Source of the DNA: an archaeon
GTDB taxonomy: Archaea > Nanobdellota > Nanobdellia > Pacearchaeales > UBA284
Direction: 5' to 3'
Assembly: GCA_020343435.1 (NCBI GenBank)
Contig: CP070794.1
Coordinates: 19,694-78,301 of the forward strand
DNA: 58,608 nucleotides
Shown: in pieces, positions 42,325 through 50,166 of the stretch
Position numbering within the stretch: position 1 is the first letter of the stretch
How the letters are laid out: every line of letters starts with the position of its first letter
Notes under the pieces: model-generated
What the model was told of the DNA's origin: nothing
The model's database searches: none
What the model saw: the letters and a program-made list of their open reading frames with translations, nothing else
Made by a program: the position numbers and the translations under genes

Positions 42325-44072
42325 TTTTGACTTGTATATCTTTTTTTAATTTCAGTTAAAGAATGAACATCATCTATCCCCTTATCATGTCTTAGTTTTA
42401 TGATTCTTGGGAATCTTAATGCAAATCCTGATTTGTAAGTTGGAGATTTTTGAATCTCTTGGTAACCTACTTCAACAATTATTTTTGGTTTTATTTTTAC
42501 TGTTCTACCTTTTTCTCCAATGATCAATGGTTTGAGTATTTTAGTTAATTCTCCAAAACTTAATCCTTGTTCTGATTTTTCTTTAACTCCTGTTCCAACT
42601 TTTCCTATTTCTAATATATGTCCTTCATGTCTACATGCAACAATGAATGAGGATAACCAACCCCCACGTTTTCCTGTTCCCCATTCTGCTCCAACAATTG
42701 CTAGTTCAAACGGTTCTTGAACTGGTTTGAATTTAACCCATGTTCCGACTCTTGATCCTGGTTGATAAAAAGAATTCAAGTTTTTCATAATAATTCCTTC
42801 CATTTTTCTTTTCAAAGCTTCTTTATAGAATTTTTCAGCTTTATCTTCATTATCTGTTACAACCCTTTCAGCTAGTTTTAATTTCCATGGAATTTCTTTA
42901 ATGATTTTTTCAATAAGTCTTCTTCTTTCTCTAAAAGGAGTTTTAATTAAATCCCTATTATTATAGTAAATACAGTCAAAAATATTAACCTCTACTGGCA
43001 ATTCTTTTTTTAACTTATCAATCTCATATTTTCTTTTAATTCTTTGAGAGATTTCTTGAAAAGGCCTGTATTCTTTATTTTTAGGATTAAATCCCACTGC
43101 TTCAGAATCTAGAATAAAATTTTCTCCTTTAATTTGGTTTTTTACATATTCTACAACCTCTGGAAATTGTTTTGTAACATTCTCTAATCTTCTTGTGTAG
43201 ATAGTTATTTTTCCCTTGAATTTATGGATTAACATTCTGAATCCATCATACTTTAACTCAATCTCTGCTGGTGTTCCTACTCTTTTGAATCCTTCAGAAA
43301 TAGAATCAACTTTCAAACATAATTCCACTTTTACTGGCCTTTCTGGAGATAGTTTTATTTTTTGTAGTTCTTTTTCTCCTTCCAGTGCTGCTTCTAAAAC
43401 CAATCCAAAGTCATTAGATCTATCATAAGCTCCTTGAACTATGTCGACATATCTGTTGTATTCTTCTCGTTGTTTTTCATCTAAAGAAATATCATTTTTC
43501 TTTTTATTGTAAGTTATATCTAATTTTTTATCAAAAGCTGCCCAAACAATAGCATCTCTTATTGTTCCTTCTGCTACTCCAATTCTTAGTTCTTCTAAAA
43601 GAGTTCTAATAACATATCTTGCTTCAATTGGTTTAGATACTGTTAATAACTCTGCTACTAATGCTAGCTTTCTCTCTACTGTTCCAGAACCTTCTAGTTT
43701 TGTGGCTTTTCTTAGATTATCAATTACTTTTTGAGTTGTTAATCTTCCTGATAACAAGGTTTTTTGTTTCTTTTTTTCAATTGAGGATTCAGCTACTTTT
43801 CCTAGATCTCCTATCTTTCTCCAATCTTTTACAATCTTCTCTTCTGATATTCCTGTTGCTTTACTTATAGCTTTAATAGTTAATTGTGTTGAAACCCCTA
43901 CAACTTCTTCATTCCAGTCTGCAAATATCTTTCCTTTAGCAAGATAAGCTAGATCTCTTGCCTCTTTTTTTGAGATTTTTTTAAAGAATTTTGAGAGTAT
44001 GAAAGTTTTCTCTAGTCTTTTTGATGTTTTTTCTAAGGATTCATAGATTTTTGCAAGCTCTAGGTAAAGCAT
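42321..44072 (-). CDS. lig: ATP-dependent DNA ligase
   Basis: A 583-aa archaeal replicative ligase that seals nicks using ATP. The adenylation motif is ELKYDGFR (lysine near residue 274), with RRLENVT, the LDSEAVGFN motif, EGIIMKN and WVKFKP completing the nucleotidyltransferase set. The N-terminal 220 residues form the helical DNA-binding domain, and the C terminus is an OB fold. Length is normal for archaeal LigI-type enzymes. A TATA box centred about 26 nt upstream suggests a leaderless transcript shared with nfo. Confidence 0.97.
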   Translation of the reverse strand: MLYLELAKIYESLEKTSKRLEKTFILSKFFKKISKKEARDLAYLAKGKIFADWNEEVVGVSTQLTIKAISKATGISEEKIVKDWRKIGDLGKVAESSIEKKKQKTLLSGRLTTQKVIDNLRKATKLEGSGTVERKLALVAELLTVSKPIEARYVIRTLLEELRIGVAEGTIRDAIVWAAFDKKLDITYNKKKNDISLDEKQREEYNRYVDIVQGAYDRSNDFGLVLEAALEGEKELQKIKLSPERPVKVELCLKVDSISEGFKRVGTPAEIELKYDGFRMLIHKFKGKITIYTRRLENVTKQFPEVVEYVKNQIKGENFILDSEAVGFNPKNKEYRPFQEISQRIKRKYEIDKLKKELPVEVNIFDCIYYNNRDLIKTPFRERRRLIEKIIKEIPWKLKLAERVVTDNEDKAEKFYKEALKRKMEGIIMKNLNSFYQPGSRVGTWVKFKPVQEPFELAIVGAEWGTGKRGGWLSSFIVACRHEGHILEIGKVGTGVKEKSEQGLSFGELTKILKPLIIGEKGRTVKIKPKIIVEVGYQEIQKSPTYKSGFALRFPRIIKLRHDKGIDDVHSLTEIKKRYTSQK

Positions 44073-44108
44073 ATGATAGAAAAGGTAACCAGACTTTTAA
44101 GGTTTTTC

Positions 44109-45194
44109 TTAAGGAAGAGTAACTGTTATTGGGACATGGTCTGAAAATTCAAATGCACTATAATCCACATCAATACTTTCAGGATCAAAACCTTTTGTGA
44201 AAACCATGTCTGGATGAGTTGGCCAATGTTCTTCAGATGGTCTATGTAAAACAATACTTGCCAATCCTCTCCACAATTTTCCATTTCCATATAATGCATT
44301 TGAAATTAAAGGAGAGGATCCAGGAATTCTTGATGTTCTTTTGTAAAGGGGAGTTACTCTATCATGATATCCCCTTAATCTTAAAGATTCTAAAACTGGT
44401 TCTTGTCTATAAACATTAAAGTCCCCAACTAATAAAGATCTATCAATATCTAAACTATCTCTTAATCTTTCAGCTCTGTCAACCATCCCCAAAATTTGTC
44501 TTTCTCTCAATTCTGATTTTGTTTTATCTTCTATATGTGTGTTGCTTACTAGGTATTTTTGATCCCCCACTGTTAATACTTGGTGAGAAGCAACTCTATT
44601 TCCAACTCTTGGTTCGATAGGATCCTTATACCAGTTTTTTGCAGGCATTAATCTTTGACATTGGTAATAGTCTATTGGTCTTCTGGTAAAAACAACATTT
44701 CCTGTCGTTTTTGTAGGATATCCATCTTCTAATTCAAAGAATTCTGTAGCCCAACGAGTGTGGTATCCTTCTCTTGCAAATCCCCAAAGTATCTCTTGGT
44801 CTTCAATAGTGAATTCTTGAAAAGCCAAAACATCTGCATCATATAATTTTGGATTAATTCTAACCTCTTCTAAAGCTTTGTAAGCATTTTCAGTTTGTCC
44901 AGCTAAATTAGCGCTCACAATAACTGGTGCTGGTCTTGTTGTTCTTTCTTGTTGTGGTTGAATGTAAATAGGATTTTCTAAAACTTCTTCAAGAGTACCT
45001 TGTCCTGGGAAAAAAGGATTTTCTCTTGATTCCCATCCTTGAGGAATTGTATATCTATTATCCATAGAAGTATCTGTTTCAGTTCCCATTCTGAAAGGTA
45101 AAGATAACCAAACAAAAGGACCTGTTTTTTTAACTGATTCTGGTATAAGTGTAAGTAAAGAAAGTGCTAATATGCTGGCGCCTATTAAAGACAT
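44109..45194 (-). CDS. membrane-anchored endonuclease/exonuclease/phosphatase (EEP) protein
   Basis: A 361-aa protein with an N-terminal hydrophobic helix (about 2-18), a linker to about residue 85, then an EEP fold. The core motifs are SANLAGQ, the metal-binding Glu in VLAFQEF, SNTHIEDKT, the LLVGDFNVY catalytic DxN, and the C-terminal SDHVPITV catalytic DH pair. All key residues are present. EEP enzymes cut nucleic acids or phosphodiesters; with an outward-facing anchor this could be a surface nuclease or phosphodiesterase. The predicted leader carries AGGGGGTT before the ATG. Confidence 0.82.
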   Translation of the reverse strand: MSLIGASILALSLLTLIPESVKKTGPFVWLSLPFRMGTETDTSMDNRYTIPQGWESRENPFFPGQGTLEEVLENPIYIQPQQERTTRPAPVIVSANLAGQTENAYKALEEVRINPKLYDADVLAFQEFTIEDQEILWGFAREGYHTRWATEFFELEDGYPTKTTGNVVFTRRPIDYYQCQRLMPAKNWYKDPIEPRVGNRVASHQVLTVGDQKYLVSNTHIEDKTKSELRERQILGMVDRAERLRDSLDIDRSLLVGDFNVYRQEPVLESLRLRGYHDRVTPLYKRTSRIPGSSPLISNALYGNGKLWRGLASIVLHRPSEEHWPTHPDMVFTKGFDPESIDVDYSAFEFSDHVPITVTLP

Positions 45195-45243
45195 TTTAAC
45201 CCCCTAGCCGTTTCTCTTAAGAATAATGGGTTTTTAATACTTT

Positions 45244-46242
45244 TTATTTAAAATTTTTTCTAATTGGTGCAATTATTTTTTCCAAATATTCTGCAACAGC
45301 AGATTTTAGATCATCAGCCCAAATAGCTCTTCCATCTTTGGATTTACCATTAAAGGCGTTTTCTAAGTCTTTATAATTTTTAAGTGTCTCTTCAACTCCA
45401 TGGCCAGATCCTTTATCCACTTTTACACAAATCTCCCCAAACATCGGAAAAATAATTAACTTTACTATTGCTAGAATAGGATTATTTTGAGAATTTTGAG
45501 AAATTGTTGGATCTCCTTGAGGACAATAGGCATTCCTTATTTTTTTAACAATATCCTCTTTTTTATCCCGAATAGAAATAAAACTATTTGGAACTGATTT
45601 TGACATTTTTTGTCCAGGACCTTTTAATGATGTTATTAATGGAGTATGCAATACAACAAAGTTATGTTTAGTTAACTTTCGAAATTCTCTCCCAATCATA
45701 TGAATCTTTCTTTGTTCCATCCCTCCATAAGCTAAATCTACTCCAAGATGTTTTATATCTACTACTTGCATTATGGGATACCATAATTGGGAGATTGTTG
45801 CATGTTCTATGTCTCTTGCTATTTGTTGCATACTCTTTAATCCTCTTTTAATTGTGGATTCTTGAGCTATTCTCATAACATCTTTTTGATACTGTTCTTT
45901 AAACTGAAAACTAGAACCAAGAATTACCTCAGCATTTAATCCTATAGCTTTAACTGTCTTTTTCCATGCTAAAACTTCTTTTTTAATCTGTTCTTCTTGT
46001 CCTTTTCTATTTAGTAAAGCATGAACATCTGCTATGAAAAATATAACTTTAAATCCAGCTTTTTCTAAATCCATAAGTTTTGTTACAGTTACAAAATGTC
46101 CAAGATGTAATGGTCCGTTAGGTTCATAACCACAGTAAGCTACTGGCTTCTTTTTTTTCTTTAAAAGTTCTTTTAGTTCTGGTTCTGTAATCACTTCTTC
46201 AGTATTCCTTGTTATTAATTCCCATCTCTTTTTTGAATCCAT
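45244..46242 (-). CDS. tyrS: tyrosyl-tRNA synthetase (archaeal type)
   Basis: A class I synthetase charging tRNA-Tyr. The archaeal TyrRS N terminus EEVITEPELKELL leads into AYCGYEPNGPLHLGH with HLGH at 46-49. KMSKS is present near 213-217 (GQKMSKSVPNSF). YGGMEQRKIHMIGRE is the tyrosine-specificity region. At 332 aa it is the normal compact archaeal/eukaryotic size. TrpRS was considered but does not fit the Y-G-x-E-P and YGGMEQRK segments. Confidence 0.94.
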   Translation of the reverse strand: MDSKKRWELITRNTEEVITEPELKELLKKKKKPVAYCGYEPNGPLHLGHFVTVTKLMDLEKAGFKVIFFIADVHALLNRKGQEEQIKKEVLAWKKTVKAIGLNAEVILGSSFQFKEQYQKDVMRIAQESTIKRGLKSMQQIARDIEHATISQLWYPIMQVVDIKHLGVDLAYGGMEQRKIHMIGREFRKLTKHNFVVLHTPLITSLKGPGQKMSKSVPNSFISIRDKKEDIVKKIRNAYCPQGDPTISQNSQNNPILAIVKLIIFPMFGEICVKVDKGSGHGVEETLKNYKDLENAFNGKSKDGRAIWADDLKSAVAEYLEKIIAPIRKNFK

Positions 46243-46260
46243 GATTATAGGAGTTAATCA

Positions 46261-46295
46261 GTTTTTATAAATCTTTTTCAGTAATGTTTTTATAG
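46261..46295. promoter_or_regulatory. divergent TATA boxes for tyrS and the nitroreductase
   Basis: The box at 46261-46272 is about 25 nt from the tyrS ATG (minus strand). GTTTTTATAG at 46286-46295 is about 26 nt from the ATG at 46316 (plus strand). Both fit leaderless transcripts. Confidence 0.55.
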
Positions 46296-46315
46296 TAGTC
46301 CATCATAAGAAAAAT

Positions 46316-46849
46316 ATGCAATTAGATAAATCAATAAGATCTAGGAGGAGCATTAGAAAATATTTAGATAAGAAAGTTTCTTTTTCAGATATTACTGAAA
46401 TTTGTGATGCTGCAAGATTTGCTCCAATGGCATGTAATAAATTTAGTGTTAGATTAATTGTTGTTTCTAATAAAGAGAAGATTAAGAAAATAGCTGAAAT
46501 TTCTCAACAACCATTTATTGCTGATGGAAAATATATAATTGTTGTTTGTACTGATAAAAAAGATCTTGTTAAGAGTTTTGGTGATAATGGAACTAGAAAT
46601 GCTAGACAACAAGCTGGAGCAGCAATAGAACATATGTTGTTAAAAATAACTGATCTTGGATTATCTGCTTGTTGGGTTGGTTGGTTTGATGATAATGCTC
46701 TTAAAAGACTCCTTAAAATTCCTAAGAACATAGATGTAGAAGCTTTATTTCCTATTGGATATGCTGCTGAAAAACCTAAAAAGCTCTTTAAAACAGATCT
46801 TAAATCAATTTTATTCTTTGATGAGTGGGATAAGAAAGAGAGAAAATGA
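46316..46849 (+). CDS. nitroreductase-family flavoprotein
   Basis: A 177-aa FMN-dependent oxidoreductase fold. The N-terminal RSRRSIRKYLDKKVSFSDITEICDAARFAPMACN is the family's FMN-phosphate binding signature. GAAIEHMLLKITDLGLSACWVGWFDD and a C-terminal LFPIGYAAEKPKK complete it. Length fits the short single-domain members. The physiological substrate is unknown. It overlaps the methyltransferase start by 4 bp, so the two are co-translated. Confidence 0.9.
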   Translation: MQLDKSIRSRRSIRKYLDKKVSFSDITEICDAARFAPMACNKFSVRLIVVSNKEKIKKIAEISQQPFIADGKYIIVVCTDKKDLVKSFGDNGTRNARQQAGAAIEHMLLKITDLGLSACWVGWFDDNALKRLLKIPKNIDVEALFPIGYAAEKPKKLFKTDLKSILFFDEWDKKERK

Positions 46850-47397
46850 AGGGTTTTAATACAAAATCCAGGTGGAATAAACTTCTTAGAACTGGTGCAT
46901 GGGGTAAAGAAAGAGGAGAATTTCATAAAAAGATTCTGAAGTATCTCCCAAAAAATAAAGAGATAACCGTTTTAGATATTGGTTGTGCAGTTGGTCACGG
47001 AACTATAGAATTGGCTAAGAAATTAAAAAAAGCAAAGTTTGAAGCATGCGATTTTTCAAATGATGGTATCAAAAAAGCAAAAGGATTATATGGGAAAAAA
47101 ATAAAGTTTTTTGTTCACGATGTCTATAAAGATAAACTAAAGAAGAAATATGATTATATCTTAATCATAGAGACTTTAGAACATCTGAAAAACCCTAAAA
47201 AAATTGTTAAAAAATACTTAAAGAGTTGTAAAATCTTATTAGTTTCAGTTCCTTATAAGGAAAAGGAATTATGGAAAGAGCACATAAATAGGTTTGATGA
47301 GAGTTCTTTTAGAGATTTTAAAGAACTCATAAAAAGAGTTATTTTTAGGAAACCAGGTTCAGATATGAAACTTATTCTTTACATCTTTGAAAAATAA
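46846..47397 (+). CDS. class I SAM-dependent methyltransferase
   Basis: A 183-aa methyltransferase. Motif I is VLDIGCAVGHGTIELAKKL, with an acidic residue at the end of strand 2 (EACDFS) and YDYILIIETLEHLKNPKK at motif IV. The EHL sequence resembles UbiE/Coq3-type small-molecule methyltransferases, and the C-terminal region is short. The substrate is unknown. It is coupled to the nitroreductase gene. Confidence 0.87.
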   Translation: MKGFNTKSRWNKLLRTGAWGKERGEFHKKILKYLPKNKEITVLDIGCAVGHGTIELAKKLKKAKFEACDFSNDGIKKAKGLYGKKIKFFVHDVYKDKLKKKYDYILIIETLEHLKNPKKIVKKYLKSCKILLVSVPYKEKELWKEHINRFDESSFRDFKELIKRVIFRKPGSDMKLILYIFEK

Positions 47398-47445
47398 TCA
47401 TTCTATTATAAAAAAATATTTATAGTCTAAGTTCTAAAAACCTGT

Positions 47446-48012
47446 ATGGAACCTAAGAAAGAGGATACTGTCTATAATCAATTATTTAGAGAATTAGAAC
47501 AGTATAGGACTGAAGAGAGAAAATTAGAACATCTTGAGAATCTACTTAAGAAAAATCCTGATCAGGAAACAAGGAAAACTGCTTTTGTTATAATGGCAGC
47601 TTTACAGAGCTATAAGATGTGGTATAATTCTGCTGCAAAATCCTATCATAATGCTGCTGATTTAGCTAAAACTTTCTCAGAGAAAATAGATCTTTTATTA
47701 AAAGCAATAACATTATTTGTTACAGCTAGAGATTACAAAACTGCTGAAGAAGTTACAAGACAAGCAGTTGTTCTAGCATCCTCAAAAGATAAGGATTCTA
47801 TTCGTAGTCACTTAATTAATACTTATCTTAAACAAGCTGATCAGTATGAGGCTAATAAAATGTTTAATAAGACTATCAAAGTTCTTTCTAGACTTTTGAA
47901 TCTTAAGATAGATAACGAGCAAAAGAAAAGTGTTTTAGAAAGGTTAGTTTATCTTTATGAAAAGATTGGGAATCCTATAGAAGCAAATAAGATTAGGCAA
48001 CAGATGCGTTGA
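47446..48012 (+). CDS. TPR-like helical-repeat protein
   Basis: A 188-aa all-helical protein built of TPR-like helix pairs (YNSAAKSYHNAADLAKTFSEKIDLLLKAITLF; KMFNKTIKVLSRLLNLK; EKIGNPIEANKIRQQM). It resembles a short alpha-solenoid or SNAP-like scaffold. No signal peptide or catalytic motif is visible. It has its own TATA box (ATATTTATAG near 47415-47424, about 26 nt upstream). Probably a protein-protein adaptor; the partner is unknown. Confidence 0.7.
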   Translation: MEPKKEDTVYNQLFRELEQYRTEERKLEHLENLLKKNPDQETRKTAFVIMAALQSYKMWYNSAAKSYHNAADLAKTFSEKIDLLLKAITLFVTARDYKTAEEVTRQAVVLASSKDKDSIRSHLINTYLKQADQYEANKMFNKTIKVLSRLLNLKIDNEQKKSVLERLVYLYEKIGNPIEANKIRQQMR

Positions 48013-48017
48013 GAATT

Positions 48018-48287
48018 CTAAAAAGGCAAGTCATCAAAATTATCTGGGCCCCATCTTAACTTTAAGTTATATTCTGAGCATTCTGGATTAGGACATCTGT
48101 AAGTCCAAGTACTCATTCCTTGAGTTATTGGATCTCCCTGTTCTGTTGTATCTTCTCCCAAAATCTCAACAACTTGTTCACAAACCTCACAATAAACTGG
48201 TTGTCCTTGTTCTTCTCTTTGAATTTCTAGTTCTACATCTCTTTCTAAGGGGAAGCCATTGAGATCAACATCTTCTTCTAAACCCAT
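48018..48287 (-). CDS. small zinc-ribbon-like protein
   Basis: An 89-aa protein with two Cys pairs, C33-x2-C36 and C65-x4-C70, spaced like a zinc ribbon (VYCEVC ... YRCPNPEC). The N terminus is acidic (GLEEDVDLNGFPLERDVELEIQ) and the C terminus is acidic and aromatic. A TATA box about 26 nt upstream suggests a leaderless transcript. It was not recognised beyond the metal-binding pattern. Confidence 0.7.
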   Translation of the reverse strand: MGLEEDVDLNGFPLERDVELEIQREEQGQPVYCEVCEQVVEILGEDTTEQGDPITQGMSTWTYRCPNPECSEYNLKLRWGPDNFDDLPF

Positions 48288-48330
48288 GTATTTCTTTGTT
48301 TTAATGAATTTTTAAGAATTATTGTATTGA

Positions 48331-48372
48331 AAAAGAATAAAAAAAGAGGCTAGCTTCTAGCGGAAGCTAGCC
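48331..48372 (-). terminator. hairpin plus U-tract terminator of ftsZ
   Basis: GGCTAGCTTC (48348-48357) pairs perfectly with GAAGCTAGCC (48363-48372) around a 5-nt loop. On the minus strand this 10-bp hairpin is followed by TCTTTTTTTATTCTTTTT, like a bacterial intrinsic terminator, 36 nt after the ftsZ stop. Confidence 0.65.
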
Positions 48373-48378
48373 GAGAGA

Positions 48379-48394
48379 ACCCAAAAGGCTAAGG
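48379..48394. repeat. 16-nt element, inverse copy of 40094-40109
   Basis: ACCCAAAAGGCTAAGG lies between the ftsZ stop and its terminator hairpin and is the exact reverse complement of the element after the S-layer-like gene. Confidence 0.55.
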
Positions 48395-48408
48395 GGAAAT
48401 CATGAAGC

Positions 48409-49485
48409 TCATTGGAAAAATTCTACGCCTAACTCTGACATTGCAGGTTGTGGTGTAGCTTCAGGAGCTTTTGGTCTTCCTAGTACATATGGGCTCTTGA
48501 CACCAGTTATAATAGTTATAACTCGTACCTTTCCTTTGAAGTCTCTATTGATTCTTGCTCCGATAATCACTTGTGCTTCTTGACTTAGGTTTTCAGTGAC
48601 AAGACCACCAATGTTGTTTAGCTCTTCAAGCTTTAAGTCTTCTCCACATGTTACGTGGATTAATGCACCAGTTGCTCCCTTATAATCAATGTCTAATAAA
48701 GGATGTGCTAAAGCTTGTTTTACAGCTTCCTCAACTCTATTGGCTGTGTCAGACTCACCGATTCCAATACAACTAACATCTCCGTTTTTCATAATTGCAG
48801 AGACATCAGCAAAATCTAAGTTAATCAAAGAAGGCACAGTAATTGTTTCTACAACTCCCTTAATCATTGTACTCACTAATTCGTTTGCTACTGCAAGAGC
48901 TTGTTCTACTGGAAGGTTTCCTGCGATATCCACTAATCTGTTATTATCAATAACAATAACAGTATCAGCAATTTCTCGCAATTGTTGCAATCCGAATTCT
49001 GCTTTGTCAATTCTTGCTCTTTCGTTGTCCCAAGGCATTGTTACTACACCAATTGTTATTGCTCCAACTTCTTTTGCAAGTTGTGCAACTACTGGTGCTC
49101 CACCTGTTCCAGTTCCTCCACCTTCTCCTGCCACAACGAATACCATGTCGCCACCGCCAACCATTTTTTTCAATTCAACCATTGCTTCTTTTGCTGCTTC
49201 TCTTCCTGTTTCTGGGAAACCGCCTGCTCCTAATCCTCGAGTTAATTCTTTTCCAATAAGAATTTTTTCATCAGCTTTGGTAATGCTTAGATGTAGAGCA
49301 TCTGTATTAACTCCATAAACAGTTGCTCCTGTTATTCCTTTGTTGAATAACCAGGTGATCATATTACATCCTGCACCCCCAGCCCCGATGACTTTTATGT
49401 TAGCTCTTCCAGCCTTTAACTCATCAAAGTTTATCCCATATTTACTTGCTCCGTCTATTGCCTCTTTTGCGAAATCTAAAGCCAT
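48409..49485 (-). CDS. ftsZ: cell division protein FtsZ
   Basis: A tubulin-like GTPase forming the division ring. The N-terminal glycine-rich GAGGAGCN (34-41), the tubulin signature GGGTGTG (122-128) and the T7 synergy loop NLDFADV are intact. The C terminus has the FtsZ regulatory domain (ARINRDFKGKVRVITIITGV) and a short tail ending LGVEFFQ, a plausible binding tail for a membrane anchor such as SepF. At 358 aa it is the usual archaeal size. Confidence 0.97.
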   Translation of the reverse strand: MALDFAKEAIDGASKYGINFDELKAGRANIKVIGAGGAGCNMITWLFNKGITGATVYGVNTDALHLSITKADEKILIGKELTRGLGAGGFPETGREAAKEAMVELKKMVGGGDMVFVVAGEGGGTGTGGAPVVAQLAKEVGAITIGVVTMPWDNERARIDKAEFGLQQLREIADTVIVIDNNRLVDIAGNLPVEQALAVANELVSTMIKGVVETITVPSLINLDFADVSAIMKNGDVSCIGIGESDTANRVEEAVKQALAHPLLDIDYKGATGALIHVTCGEDLKLEELNNIGGLVTENLSQEAQVIIGARINRDFKGKVRVITIITGVKSPYVLGRPKAPEATPQPAMSELGVEFFQ

Positions 49486-49490
49486 TTTTT

Positions 49491-49540
49491 ACCTCCGTTT
49501 TTTACGAAACATTTATATAGTTGTTTATTTTTATATATTT
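49491..49540 (-). promoter_or_regulatory. ftsZ promoter and Shine-Dalgarno
   Basis: On the minus strand a GGAGGT (49491-49496) sits 5 nt before the ATG. Two TATA-like boxes lie upstream, at 49511-49520 and 49528-49540; the distal one fits a leader of about 25 nt. The remaining sequence to 49680 is AT-rich with no gene seen. Confidence 0.55.
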
Positions 49541-49687
49541 CAGAGTGAGAAAAAATATGACAAGCTTTTTACCCGAAAGCTTTATCCCCTTTTATTAATT
49601 AAATATAACGAAATAATCTTATTCTCTATTCTTTAAATATATTGTTGAATCCTAACATATATATTATAGTATATAGGTTAGTTTTTT

Positions 49688-49714
49688 ACCGTCGTAAACT
49701 TTTTATAATTACGA
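49688..49714 (+). promoter_or_regulatory. TATA box flanked by an inverted repeat, GNAT-gatD operon
   Basis: CTTTTTATAA is about 24 nt before the ATG at 49729. It is bracketed by TCGTAA (49692-49697) and TTACGA (49709-49714), and preceded by ACCGTCGTA (49688-49696), a 9-mer also found upstream of the S-layer-like gene's TATA box. It could be an operator. Confidence 0.45.
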
Positions 49715-49728
49715 TTATTAGATAAAAA

Positions 49729-50166
49729 ATGAAAAAAGAGAATAAATTAAAAGTGAAATTAAAATATCTTGAAAAGAAAAGTATAGAACCAGAACAATTA
49801 TTTAGCTTACATAGATCAGTTAGATGGACAACAAATAAAAATAAACAAAAACAAAAAAAGATAATTTATAAGGAATATAAAAATTCACAGATTGTTGTTT
49901 CTGCTTGGAATGGGAAAGAGTTAGTAGGAGTAATAAGAGCTCTTACAGAGAGAGTTAAAAATGGTATGATATTTGGTCTTGTTGTTAAACAAAAATATCG
50001 AAGTCTTGGAGTAGGTACAAAACTGATTAAGAAATGTATAAAGAAATATCCTAAAATAAGATGGTATCTTAGATCTGAAAATTCTAAAACAGATAAGTTT
50101 TACAAAAGAAGAGGATTTAAAAAAATAAAAAGAGGTTTTATATGGATACTAGATACCAAAAAATGA
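49729..50166 (+). CDS. GNAT family N-acetyltransferase
   Basis: A 145-aa GNAT with a clear acetyl-CoA motif A, GLVVKQKYRSLGVGTKLIKKCI (about 84-105, Q/R-x-x-G-x-G). The C-terminal RWYLRSENSKTDKFYKRRGFKKI matches motif B. The substrate is unknown. It is translationally coupled to gatD through an ATGA overlap at 50163-50166. Confidence 0.87.
   Translation: MKKENKLKVKLKYLEKKSIEPEQLFSLHRSVRWTTNKNKQKQKKIIYKEYKNSQIVVSAWNGKELVGVIRALTERVKNGMIFGLVVKQKYRSLGVGTKLIKKCIKKYPKIRWYLRSENSKTDKFYKRRGFKKIKRGFIWILDTKK

Noticed and set aside
48689-49318. 209-codon plus-strand frame inside ftsZ
   Set aside because: Antisense shadow of ftsZ.
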